Shown: in pieces, positions 1 to 6,457 of the stretch | Layout of the letters: each line of letters starts with the position of its first letter | Numbering within the stretch: position 1 is the first letter of the stretch | Assembly (NCBI GenBank): GCA_030425615.1 | Contig: JAUIAI010000046.1 | Span: 1-9,490, forward strand | Reading direction: 5' to 3' | Length of the DNA: 9,490 nucleotides | DNA from: Gammaproteobacteria bacterium | Lineage (GTDB): Bacteria; Pseudomonadota; Gammaproteobacteria; Burkholderiales; Burkholderiaceae_E | The notes under the pieces: model-generated | Database searches by the model: none | Seen by the model: the letters and a program-made list of their open reading frames with translations, nothing else | Told to the model about the DNA's origin: nothing | Position numbers and translations under genes: made by a program

Positions 1-570
1 ACTTGCGCCCGCGCACACGGCGGTGACCCGGGCTCCGAGGTGGCTTGCGATCTGGACCGCGGCACGACCGACGCTGCCGCTCGCGCCGTTGATCAGCAGG
101 GATTCACCCGCCTGCAGCCGGGCCTTGTTGACCAGGAAGTCCAGGGCGGCCGTTCCGCCAAAGCAGAGGGCTGCGGCTTCGTCCCAGCCGAGCCCGGCCG
201 GTTTGGGCACCACGGGGGCGCTCTCCGGTATGCAGACGAACTCGGCATGGGCGCCGAGCCGGGTGCCGGTGAACGCGATCACCTCGTCTCCGGTCGCGAA
301 GCGGGTGACCTGATCGCCGACGGCCTCCACGCAACCGGCGAGCTCGACACCGAGCACCTGCCGCTTCGGTTGCGAAAAGCCCATGTACGAACGCACCAGC
401 AGACCGAATCCCGGGGGCACGCTGAGACTTCGCAGACGCCAGTCGGCGGAGTTCACGGTGGTGGTGACGACTCGGATCAGAAGTTCGTTTCCGGCCGGCC
501 TGGGCGCCGGGCGATCCGTGACGTGAACCACGTCCGCGTCGCCATAGCGCTCGAAGGTCGCTGCTCGCAT
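1..570 (-). CDS. Zinc-independent MDR oxidoreductase, quinone oxidoreductase-like (partial, 3' end outside window)
   Basis: The first 190 residues of a medium-chain dehydrogenase/reductase, cut by the left edge. It starts MRAATFERYGDADVV and has the GroES-like catalytic fold (about residues 1-125), with VNSADWRLR at 40-48, LGVELAGCVEAVG at 73-85 and GDEVIAF at 94-100. The Rossmann-type NAD(P) fold then begins, with FGGTAALDFL at 137-146 and the nucleotide loop NGASGSVG at 161-168. The four-cysteine structural zinc lobe is absent, which places it with the quinone oxidoreductase-like NADPH enzymes rather than classical alcohol dehydrogenases. The expected reaction is NADPH-dependent reduction of a quinone or enone; the substrate cannot be read from sequence. 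The ATG at 570 is the first possible start, because an in-frame TAG lies at 604-606. The Shine-Dalgarno is weak: a GGAG sits roughly 20 bases upstream. The family call is firm, the exact function open. Confidence 0.9.
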   Translation of the reverse strand, partial: MRAATFERYGDADVVHVTDRPAPRPAGNELLIRVVTTTVNSADWRLRSLSVPPGFGLLVRSYMGFSQPKRQVLGVELAGCVEAVGDQVTRFATGDEVIAFTGTRLGAHAEFVCIPESAPVVPKPAGLGWDEAAALCFGGTAALDFLVNKARLQAGESLLINGASGSVGRAAVQIASHLGARVTAVCAGAS

Positions 571-609
571 GCGCGCAGTGTTGCCGCGATCTCCGTCGCA
601 GCCCTAGTA

Positions 610-626
610 CCCTCGGGGATCGAGGG
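610..626 (-). terminator. Possible hairpin terminator after the flagellar-rod-like gene
   Basis: A perfect 6-bp stem (CCCTCG at 610-615 with CGAGGG at 621-626) and a 5-base loop lie between the stop of the small rod-like gene at 640 and the next minus-strand start at 570. No U-tract follows in the minus direction, so it would be an atypical intrinsic terminator. It could instead be a pause, a Rho-assisted site or an operator for the downstream oxidoreductase. Nothing else is apparent in the 69-base gap. Confidence 0.3.
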
Positions 627-639
627 GTTGTCCGGGACT

Positions 640-987
640 TCAGCGTTCGCGTAGCAGGGCTTCGAGCGCGTCGTCCTCGCGCCGCACCACATTCAGGCTG
701 GCCAGGAACGCGGCGCCGGCCGCGATCTGTTCGACCATCGCCGCGGGCAGATCGATGTCGGCAGGATCTTGCGCCTGAGCCGGTGTGCCTGCAGTTGCCG
801 GATCTGCCGGCACCGGCATCGTCACCGGTTCCGGCCCCCGGCCCGCCCCGCGCGCGACGGCCCCGGTGCCGGCCTGCGTCGCGGACAAGGGGGATGGGAC
901 GGTCGCCGTCCGGGCGATGATGGCGGCCGAGGCTTCCAGGCGCGCGCCGGCCGCGTTCATGCCGGCAAGACCGATGGCGAAACTCAT
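640..987 (-). CDS. Small flagellar basal-body rod-like protein (terminal helices only)
   Basis: A 115-residue protein resembling the two ends of FlgB/FlgC/FlgE-type rod and hook proteins. Residues 1-29 (MSFAIGLAGMNAAGARLEAS, then AAIIAR) match the N-terminal helix that in the family reads like ALSGL-A-RL-SANNIAN. Residues 78-113 (IDLPAAMVEQIAAGAAFLAS, then LNVVRREDDALEALL) match the C-terminal helix, typically ANL-VI-T-DDML-LL. Between them lies only a low-complexity Ala/Pro/Gly/Thr linker (30-77) instead of folded D1/D2 domains. In the family these helices pack as the inner D0 coiled coil of the axial structure. The start at 987 has a strong Shine-Dalgarno (AGGAGG at 998-1003, 10 bases away). 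The frame is open to 1080, but the extra residues would cover the promoter and palindromes. It has its own candidate sigma-28 promoter, supporting a motility role. Whether it is exported or assembled is unknown. Confidence 0.82.
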   Translation of the reverse strand: MSFAIGLAGMNAAGARLEASAAIIARTATVPSPLSATQAGTGAVARGAGRGPEPVTMPVPADPATAGTPAQAQDPADIDLPAAMVEQIAAGAAFLASLNVVRREDDALEALLRER

Positions 988-994
988 GGGGATC

Positions 995-1013
995 TGACCT
1001 CCTCGTGAGGTCA
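995..1013 (-). repeat. 7-5-7 inverted repeat over promoter and ribosome-binding site
   Basis: On the plus strand TGACCTC (995-1001), loop CTCGT (1002-1006), GAGGTCA (1007-1013); the arms are perfect complements. On the minus-strand mRNA the 3' arm contains the core of the Shine-Dalgarno, and the 5' arm overlaps the last bases of the sigma-28 -10 element. It could be an operator in DNA, or an RNA hairpin that masks the ribosome-binding site in read-through transcripts from the sox cluster. Both roles are inference. Confidence 0.6.
998..1003 (-). promoter_or_regulatory. Shine-Dalgarno site that fixes the start of the rod-like gene
   Basis: AGGAGG on the minus strand, 10 bases before the ATG at 987. 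It is a full anti-16S match and favours 987 over the longer open frame starting at 1080. Its 3' four bases lie inside the right arm of the inverted repeat at 995-1013, so pairing could limit access in a transcript that includes both arms. Confidence 0.8.
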
Positions 1014-1037
1014 TCGGCCGCGGTGAAGTGATCTTTA
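1011..1037 (-). promoter_or_regulatory. Candidate sigma-28 (FliA) promoter
   Basis: On the minus strand TAAAGATC (1037-1030), an 11-base spacer, then GCCGATGA (1018-1011). The enterobacterial FliA consensus is TAAAGTTT-N11-GCCGATAA, giving 6 of 8 and 7 of 8 matches at exactly the consensus spacing. Transcription should start about 1003-1005, leaving a leader of only about 17 bases before the ATG at 987. The downstream gene encodes a flagellar rod-like protein, which is independent support for a flagellar class III promoter. No convincing sigma-70 promoter is visible in this gap. Confidence 0.72.
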
Positions 1038-1040
1038 GCC

Positions 1041-1075
1041 CGACCCGGGACCGACAGGCGCCGCGGGTCGACCCG
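1041..1075 (-). repeat. Palindromic cluster downstream of soxG, possible terminator or attenuator-like structure
   Basis: CGGGTCGACCCG at 1064-1075 is a perfect 12-bp palindrome. CGACCCG at 1041-1047 can also pair with CGGGTCG at 1064-1070 across a 16-base loop, so two mutually exclusive folds exist. The cluster lies 33 bases past the soxG stop and just upstream of the sigma-28 promoter. It is therefore well placed to end or weaken sox transcription, but no U-tract is present. Confidence 0.35.
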
Positions 1076-1107
1076 GTCATGGGCGCGTGAGGGTTCTCGA
1101 CAAGCTG

Positions 1108-1713
1108 CTACGCCGCCCGGGCGCAGCGAACGGCCAGCAGTTCCCAGAGCGCGGCCGCATAGCTTCGCAGGGCGACGAGTTCGTAGCGCTCGGGGGCGGT
1201 GCGGGCGAGATTCACGCCGATGTGGCCATAGCTCGTCGGTTCGCTGCGCCCGACCGGAAAGCGCTCAGGATCGAGATCGATGCCGATGCCGTGTGCGAGC
1301 GCCTCGGCGGCTCCCGGGCCGGCCAGTTCGATCAGCGCGCGGCCGTGGCTCACGTCGAGCCAGTGAACGCCGTCAGGAAGTGCGCGGGCGATTCGCGTCC
1401 GCAGGACCTCGGGAGGATGACGATGATCCACCACGAGCGTCTGTCCGGGCGCGTGGCGGCGAAGGGAGCCGGCCGGCATGGCGGCGCCCAGACCGGCGAT
1501 CAGGTGCTCGGGCGTGACGGCCGCGTCGTGCAGCAGCAGCGCGAGGGCCGCCTCCGGCCGTGCCGTGACGACCAGGGTCCCGCCCCGGGATTGCAGCGCC
1601 GTGTCCGGCAGGGCGTCGCGGCGCATCGGATCGGGTGTGCCCGGGTCGGGTCCGCCCCGGGCGTGACGGGAACCGGTCGGGGCCGCGCCGGCCGGGCGGT
1701 GCGTGTCGCTCAT
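1108..1713 (-). CDS. soxG: Sarcosine oxidase subunit gamma
   Basis: A 201-residue gamma subunit of heterotetrameric sarcosine oxidase, the GcvT-like subunit that packs against the alpha subunit. Family features are VSHGRALIELAGPGAAEALA at 121-140, GIDLDPERFPVGRSEPTSYG at 144-163 and the C-terminal YELVALRSYAAALWELL at 177-193, where a Phe/Tyr-Ala-Ala-x-x-Trp helix is usual. The ATG at 1713 overlaps the soxA stop as ATGA, implying translational coupling. The first 30 or so residues are rich in Gly, Pro, Arg and His and have no obvious family match. An internal Met at 1626 (residue 30) would give a core-only protein, but the conserved overlap favours 1713. No catalytic residues are expected in this subunit. 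It is the last gene of the cluster; its identity rests on both sequence and the B-D-A-G gene order. Confidence 0.93.
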   Translation of the reverse strand: MSDTHRPAGAAPTGSRHARGGPDPGTPDPMRRDALPDTALQSRGGTLVVTARPEAALALLLHDAAVTPEHLIAGLGAAMPAGSLRRHAPGQTLVVDHRHPPEVLRTRIARALPDGVHWLDVSHGRALIELAGPGAAEALAHGIGIDLDPERFPVGRSEPTSYGHIGVNLARTAPERYELVALRSYAAALWELLAVRCARAA

Positions 1714-4700
1714 CGCAGCAGCCTCTCTCGTTGCGGATCCACGAAGACCGGGTCGCAGACGCGGGCGGGGACGTCGGTGGCCCGCAGCGCGTCCCAGACC
1801 CGGACGATTTCGCCGTGGCGCTCGCGTCCGCGTCGCAGCATGCCGAGCGCGATCGGGTGCCCGAGCGTGGGAGAGAAGCACGCCGAACTGACGTGGCCCT
1901 GGTCATTGGCCAGGGTGGCCCGGGCGCCGGTCTCGAGAAGATGGGCGCCCGGGCGCAGCGGTGATTCGCCGTCCTCCGGCATCAGACCGACGAGCTGGGG
2001 CCGGTCCGGCGCCTGCAGGGCCCGCCGTTGCAGCATGGCTCGGCCGACGAAGTCCCGCGGCTTGGAGGCCATACGTCCCATGCCGAGATCGCCCGGGACG
2101 ATGCGCCCGTCTATCTCCGCGTGGGTGACGAACCCCTTCTCGATGCGCATGACCCCGAGGGCTTCGGTGCCATAGGCGCACACTCCCAGCGACTCGCCCT
2201 CGTGCAGCAGTCGCTCGGCGATCCAGTCTCCGAAGCCGGCCGGCACCGCGATCTCGTAGGCCAGTTCGCCGGAGAAGGAGATCCGGAACAGACGTGCCTC
2301 GATGTCCCCGTGCAACCGGATCTCGCGGGCGGCCAGGAACGGCACCGCGTCGTCGGACAGGTCCGCGTCGGTCAGGCGCGCGAGCAGGGTGCGGGCCTGA
2401 GGACCGGCCACCGCGATCTGCGCCCACTGGTCGGTCACCGAGGCGAAATGCACGTCGAGCTCCGGCCACAGCACCTGGTGGCAATACTCCAGATGACTCA
2501 TGACCTGTCCGGCGGCGCCCGTCGTCGTCGTCATGAAGTAGCGGTTCTCGGCAAGGCAGCTCGTCGTGCCGTCGTCCATGATGAAGCCGTCTTCGCGCAG
2601 CATCAGGCCGTAGCGGGCCTTGCCCACGGCAAGGTTGTCGAAGCGGTTGCAGTAGACACGGTCCAGGAAGCTCGTGACGTCGGCCCCGAAGAGTTCGATC
2701 TTGCCGAGCGTGGAGACGTCGCAGACACCGACCGCGGAGCGCACGGTGGTCACCTCTCGATCGACGCTCGTGCGCCAGTGGCTCTCCTGACCACGGACGA
2801 ACCAGGCCGACCGGTGCCAGTGACCCGCTTCGACGAAGCGCGCGCCGTGGCGCGTCGCCCAATCGTGAAGCGGCGAGCGCCGCTCCGGCTGGAAGTGACG
2901 GCCCCTGTGTTCGCCGGCGAGCGCGCCGAAGCTCACCGGCGTGTAGAAGGGGCGGAACGTCGTGGTGCCGACAGCTGCGGCATCCACGCCGCGTGCGCGT
3001 GCGAGCAGGGCGATCGCGTTCACGTTTCCGGTCTTGCCCTGGTCGGTGGCCATGCCGGTCGTGGTGTAGCGCTTGGTGAGTTCCACATGACCGTAGCCCT
3101 CACGCACGGCGAGTTCCAGGTCGCGGGCGCAGACGTCGTTCTGGAAATCGACGAAGGCCTTGCCCCGGGGCGTCTCGGCCGGCAGGGGATGCGCGGACCA
3201 CGGTGCGGCCAGCGGGTCGTCCACCCTGGGTGACGTGACGATGCCGTCCGGCACCGAGAAGCCGGCGTCCCGCAGCGCCGCCCGCGCGGCGGCGAGCCCG
3301 CCGGCCAGACAGTCGGCCAGGGTGCCGGCGCCGTCGACCGAACCGGCGACCCACCAGCCGGCTTGTGCAGGCGGACCGAAAATGCCCGGGTCGTCGCGCC
3401 AGGCAGGCGGGTGGCCACGCTGGCACGCCAGGTGGACGACGGGCGAGTGGCCGCCGGCCATCGCGAGCGTGTCGGCGGCCAGCCGCTCCCGGCCGCCGTC
3501 GTGATGGACCGTCAGGCCGCGCAGGCGCTGGCGGCCTTGCGCCGCGAGCGCATGTACGCCCGAGAGCAGCCTCGGAGCCTCGGCCCTGCCGTGCCAGAGG
3601 TCACGGAGCCGTTGCAGGTCCGCGCGCGCGGGATCCCGGTCGCGGCTGTCGAGAATGGCGGCCACCGGCACGCCGTGGGCGATCAGATCGTTCGCGAGCC
3701 GGTAGCCGTGGGTGCCGTGCGTGGCTACTGCCACGGCGGCGCCCGGCCGGACGGCGAAACGATTCAGATACGTGTGAAGTGCGTCACCGAGCATCACACC
3801 GGGCAGATCGTTGCCGTCGAAGACCCAGGGGCGTTGTTCGGCCCCGGTGGCCAGAATGATGCGCGGGGCGTGTATGCGCCACAGCCGTTCGAGCGGTGGT
3901 CGGTCGGCTGCACGACGGCCCGCGTCGTCCGCGGGAGGGGTGAGCCGCTCCAGCACGCCGACCACCTGATCGTCGTAGGCACCGAACGCCGTCGCCTGAC
4001 TGAGTACGCGCGTCCGGGGCGAGGCCCGCAGTTCGTCCAGAACCCGCGCGGCGAAGCTGGCGGCCGGTTCGTCGTCGATCAGCGCGCGATCGTGCAGCAG
4101 GCTGCCGCCGGGCAGCGTGCCTTCGTCGACGATCGTCACCCGCGCCCCGGTTCGAACGGCCGTCAGGGCGGCCATCAGCCCGGCCGGCCCGGCACCCACG
4201 ACCAGCAGGTCGGTGAAGGCCCAGCGCTTCTCGCGTTCCGCATGGTCCGGTGCGTGCGGCGCCCGCCCGAGCCCTGCGGCACGTCGGATCAGCGGCTCGT
4301 AGACCCGTTCCCAGAAAGAAGCCGGCCACATGAACGTCTTGTAGTAGAAGCCCGCCGCGAACAGGCGGCCACCGAGTGCGTTCAGGGCGCCGAGATCGTG
4401 GCGTAGCGACGGCCAGCGGTTCTGGCTCGTCGCCTCGAGCCCTTCGCCGAGCGCCACCTGTGTGGCGCGCGTGTTGGGCACCGCCCGGTCACCGGCGCCG
4501 AGCGTCACCAGTGCGTTCGGCTCGGCCGCACCGGCCGTGAGTACGCCGCGCGGACGGTGGTACTTGAAGCTTCGTGCCACCAGGTGCCTTCCGTTGGCGA
4601 GCAACGCGGACGCGAGCGTGTCGCCTTCGAGTCCCGCGAGGCGTTCGCCGTCGAACGTGAAGTGCAGGACACGGGTGCGGTCGACGAGGCCGCCGGCGGC

Positions 4701-4718
4701 GAGCCGGTGACTGGTCAT
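1710..4718 (-). CDS. soxA: Sarcosine oxidase subunit alpha
   Basis: A 1002-residue subunit of full family length. Residues about 10-95 form a ferredoxin-like domain (FKYHRPRGVL at 51-60) with no cysteines, so no iron-sulfur cluster there. Residues about 165-480 are the dinucleotide-binding region, with VVGAGPAG at 173-180 and ATGAEQRPW at 290-298; in the family this region carries the NAD+ cofactor. A linker follows with DFQNDVCARDLELAVREGYG at 524-543 and KRYTTTGMATDQGKT at 549-563. Residues about 610-1000 are the GcvT-like folate domain, where tetrahydrofolate captures the methylene group as 5,10-methylene-THF. The complex oxidises sarcosine with O2 to glycine and H2O2 in the cytoplasm. The start at 4718 overlaps the soxD stop (ATGA). 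The frame stays open upstream to 4892, but that stretch lies antiparallel in register over soxD and shows no family similarity. No truncation is seen. Confidence 0.96.
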   Translation of the reverse strand: MTSHRLAAGGLVDRTRVLHFTFDGERLAGLEGDTLASALLANGRHLVARSFKYHRPRGVLTAGAAEPNALVTLGAGDRAVPNTRATQVALGEGLEATSQNRWPSLRHDLGALNALGGRLFAAGFYYKTFMWPASFWERVYEPLIRRAAGLGRAPHAPDHAEREKRWAFTDLLVVGAGPAGLMAALTAVRTGARVTIVDEGTLPGGSLLHDRALIDDEPAASFAARVLDELRASPRTRVLSQATAFGAYDDQVVGVLERLTPPADDAGRRAADRPPLERLWRIHAPRIILATGAEQRPWVFDGNDLPGVMLGDALHTYLNRFAVRPGAAVAVATHGTHGYRLANDLIAHGVPVAAILDSRDRDPARADLQRLRDLWHGRAEAPRLLSGVHALAAQGRQRLRGLTVHHDGGRERLAADTLAMAGGHSPVVHLACQRGHPPAWRDDPGIFGPPAQAGWWVAGSVDGAGTLADCLAGGLAAARAALRDAGFSVPDGIVTSPRVDDPLAAPWSAHPLPAETPRGKAFVDFQNDVCARDLELAVREGYGHVELTKRYTTTGMATDQGKTGNVNAIALLARARGVDAAAVGTTTFRPFYTPVSFGALAGEHRGRHFQPERRSPLHDWATRHGARFVEAGHWHRSAWFVRGQESHWRTSVDREVTTVRSAVGVCDVSTLGKIELFGADVTSFLDRVYCNRFDNLAVGKARYGLMLREDGFIMDDGTTSCLAENRYFMTTTTGAAGQVMSHLEYCHQVLWPELDVHFASVTDQWAQIAVAGPQARTLLARLTDADLSDDAVPFLAAREIRLHGDIEARLFRISFSGELAYEIAVPAGFGDWIAERLLHEGESLGVCAYGTEALGVMRIEKGFVTHAEIDGRIVPGDLGMGRMASKPRDFVGRAMLQRRALQAPDRPQLVGLMPEDGESPLRPGAHLLETGARATLANDQGHVSSACFSPTLGHPIALGMLRRGRERHGEIVRVWDALRATDVPARVCDPVFVDPQRERLLR

Positions 4719-5074
4719 GGCGCAGCCCCGCCTTCGGTGTCGGGGCCGCCGGGCACGGAATCGCCGGGCTCGAACATCACGGAGTCGTCCTCTTCGGCAT
4801 CCCTCCGCGCCAGGGCGGCCGCGCGCGCATCGGTGACGCCGTGAACGACATGGGTGACCGTGTCGCGCTCGACGATCAGCCAGCGCCTGCATCCGCCCTG
4901 GTGGTGCCAGTGCTCGCGATTGCGGCCGCGGGCGTTGTCGCGCAGGTAGACGTAGTCGTGCCAGTCGTCGAACGGTGCGTCGACCGCGGGCCGCGGTCCG
5001 GCGACGTCACCGCGCGGAGCGAACTCCTCGGTCGGGCGCGGGCCGCAGAAGGGGCAGGGGATCAGGCTGGCCAT
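4715..5074 (-). CDS. soxD: Sarcosine oxidase subunit delta, zinc-binding
   Basis: A 119-residue small subunit. It begins MASLIPCPFCGPRPTEEF, the usual N-terminal CPxCG zinc knuckle (Cys7, Cys10), followed by DDWHDYVYLRDNARG at 36-50 and HWHHQGGCRRW at 55-65, where His58 and Cys62 complete the expected Cys2-His-Cys zinc site. RDTVTHVV at 70-77 is also typical. Residues about 88-119 are an acidic Glu/Asp/Gly tail that looks longer than usual, since family members are often near 100 residues. The ATG at 5074 was chosen because the conserved family N-terminus begins there; a GTG at 5125 would add 17 Pro-rich residues. No clear Shine-Dalgarno precedes it, so coupling from upstream translation is likely. 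Its stop overlaps the soxA start. Confidence 0.94.
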   Translation of the reverse strand: MASLIPCPFCGPRPTEEFAPRGDVAGPRPAVDAPFDDWHDYVYLRDNARGRNREHWHHQGGCRRWLIVERDTVTHVVHGVTDARAAALARRDAEEDDSVMFEPGDSVPGGPDTEGGAAP

Positions 5075-5078
5075 GGTC

Positions 5079-5159
5079 TCAGGCGGGGCGCGTCCGCCGG
5101 CGCGGGGTGGTGTCGGGGTCGGCACATCTGCGGGCGGATGCTCGGACGGGATGTCGCAT
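5079..5159 (-). CDS. Possible 26-codon coupling mini-ORF between soxB and soxD
   Basis: The soxB stop and an ATG overlap as TGATG. The frame opened there runs 26 codons (MRHPVRASARRC at the start, ending RRTRPA) and stops with TGA only 4 bases before the soxD ATG. The peptide is Arg/Pro-rich and resembles no family. Its layout would carry re-initiating ribosomes from soxB to soxD, which lacks its own good ribosome-binding site. It may also be chance in GC-rich DNA. Confidence 0.25.
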   Translation of the reverse strand: MRHPVRASARRCADPDTTPRRRTRPA

Positions 5160-6409
5160 CAGTGCAGGTTCGGCTGGGCGCCGCGCCCGCCTTCGTCGAT
5201 CAGGTCGCCGGTGGCGAAGCGGTCGAGCCGGAACGCGGCGTTGAGTTCGTGCGGTGCGTCGTTGGCGATCGTGTGGGCGAAGCACCAGCCCGAAGCGGGT
5301 GTGGCCTTGAATCCGCCGTAGTTCCAGCCGCAGTTCAGGTACAGGTGACGTATCGGGGTGCGGTCGATGATGGGGCTGCCGTCCATGCTCATGTCCATGA
5401 TTCCGCCCCAGCTGCGCAGCACCCGCACACGGGCCAGGGCGGGCAGCATGGCCACACCCGACTCCATGACGTGTTCCACCGTGGCGAGGTTCCCGCGCTG
5501 TGCGTAAGAGTTGTAGCCGTCGATGTCGCCGCCGAACACCAGCCCTCCCTTGTCGGACTGCGAGAGGTAGAAGTGGCCCGCGCCGAACGTGACGACCTGG
5601 TCGATGAAGGGCTTGAGTCCTTCGCTGACGAAGGCCTGCAGCACGTGCGACTCGATCGGCAGCCGCAAGCCGGCCATGGCCGCGGTGCGCGACGAATGGC
5701 CGGCCGTCGCCAGACCGAGCTTGCCGCAGTCGATCGGCCCGCGAGTCGTGTCCACTCCCTTGACGGTGCCGTCTTCGATGCGCACCCCCGTGACCTCGCA
5801 GTGCTGAATGACGTCCACGCCGAGCGCGTCGGCCGCGCGCGCATAACCCCACGCCACGGCGTCGTGGCGGACCGTGCCGCCGCGCGGCTGCATCAGTCCG
5901 CCCAGGATCGGAAAGCGGGCATTGTCGAAGTCGAGAAACGGCACGAGCCTGCGCAGGGCGTCGCGGTCGAGCAGCTCCGCGTCCTCGCCCGCGAGCCGCA
6001 TCGCATTGCCGCGTCGAGCGAACGCATCGCGCTGGCCGTCGGTGTGGAACAGGTTGATGACGCCGCGCTGCGACACCATGGCGTTGTAGTTCAGCGCCTG
6101 CTCGAGTCCTTCCCAGAGCCTGAGAGAGTGCGCGTAGAACGGCTCGTTGCCCGGCAGCAGGTAGTTGGCGCGGATGATCGTCGTATTGCGACCGACGTTG
6201 CCCGACCCGAGGTAGCCCTTCTCCAGCACGGCCACGTTGCGCAGACCGTGCAGGCTGGCCAGGTAGTACGCGGTCGCGAGGCCGTGGCCGCCGCCGCCGA
6301 CGATGACCACGTCGTACCGGCGCTTCGGGGCGGGATCGCGCCACGCCCGCGGCCAGTGCCGGTTACCGGACAGGGCGTGACGCAACAGGGCGAGGGCCGA
6401 ATAGCGCAT
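5159..6409 (-). CDS. soxB: Sarcosine oxidase subunit beta, FAD/FMN flavoprotein
   Basis: A 416-residue D-amino-acid-oxidase-fold flavoprotein, the catalytic subunit that oxidises sarcosine and relays electrons to O2. The N-terminus MRYSALALLRHAL and W-RDPAPKRRYDVV are typical, followed by the FAD-binding VVIVGGGGHGLATAYYLA at 34-51, VLEKGYLGSGN at 61-71 and RNTTIIRANYL at 74-84. RGGTVRHDAVAWGYARAADA at 177-196 contains His182, which aligns by context with the histidine that covalently holds FMN in characterised enzymes (His173). C-terminal SWGGIMD, DGSPIIDRTP and GWNYGGFKATPASG are intact. No obvious Shine-Dalgarno precedes the ATG, which sits 48 bases after the upstream dehydrogenase gene, so co-transcription is likely. 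Paralogues of this family can act on other N-methyl amino acids, but the complete BDAG set favours sarcosine. Confidence 0.95.
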   Translation of the reverse strand: MRYSALALLRHALSGNRHWPRAWRDPAPKRRYDVVIVGGGGHGLATAYYLASLHGLRNVAVLEKGYLGSGNVGRNTTIIRANYLLPGNEPFYAHSLRLWEGLEQALNYNAMVSQRGVINLFHTDGQRDAFARRGNAMRLAGEDAELLDRDALRRLVPFLDFDNARFPILGGLMQPRGGTVRHDAVAWGYARAADALGVDVIQHCEVTGVRIEDGTVKGVDTTRGPIDCGKLGLATAGHSSRTAAMAGLRLPIESHVLQAFVSEGLKPFIDQVVTFGAGHFYLSQSDKGGLVFGGDIDGYNSYAQRGNLATVEHVMESGVAMLPALARVRVLRSWGGIMDMSMDGSPIIDRTPIRHLYLNCGWNYGGFKATPASGWCFAHTIANDAPHELNAAFRLDRFATGDLIDEGGRGAQPNLH

Positions 6410-6457
6410 GGGTCGGAGGCCGTCAGGTTCGCTCGGGGGGTGGCACGGGGCTCGGGC

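Noticed and set aside
988..1080. 31-codon N-terminal extension of the rod-like protein
   Set aside because: The strong Shine-Dalgarno and the family-like N-terminus both point to 987. The extension would cover the candidate sigma-28 promoter and palindromes.
1087..3233. Long plus-strand open frames of 362 and 401 codons (1087-2175 and 2028-3233), and a further one of 347 codons at 3363-4406
   Set aside because: They are antisense to soxG and soxA, are low-complexity Arg/Gly/Ala-rich, and lack ribosome-binding sites or family similarity.
4719..4892. 58-codon upstream extension of soxA
   Set aside because: The open frame continues to 4892, but the family N-terminus begins at 4718 with the ATGA overlap. 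The extension overlaps soxD and is Arg-rich shadow sequence.
6441..6457. TGGCACG resembling the -24 half of a sigma-54 promoter, plus strand
   Set aside because: The -12 half (TTGC) is missing at the right distance, and nothing is read in the plus direction there.
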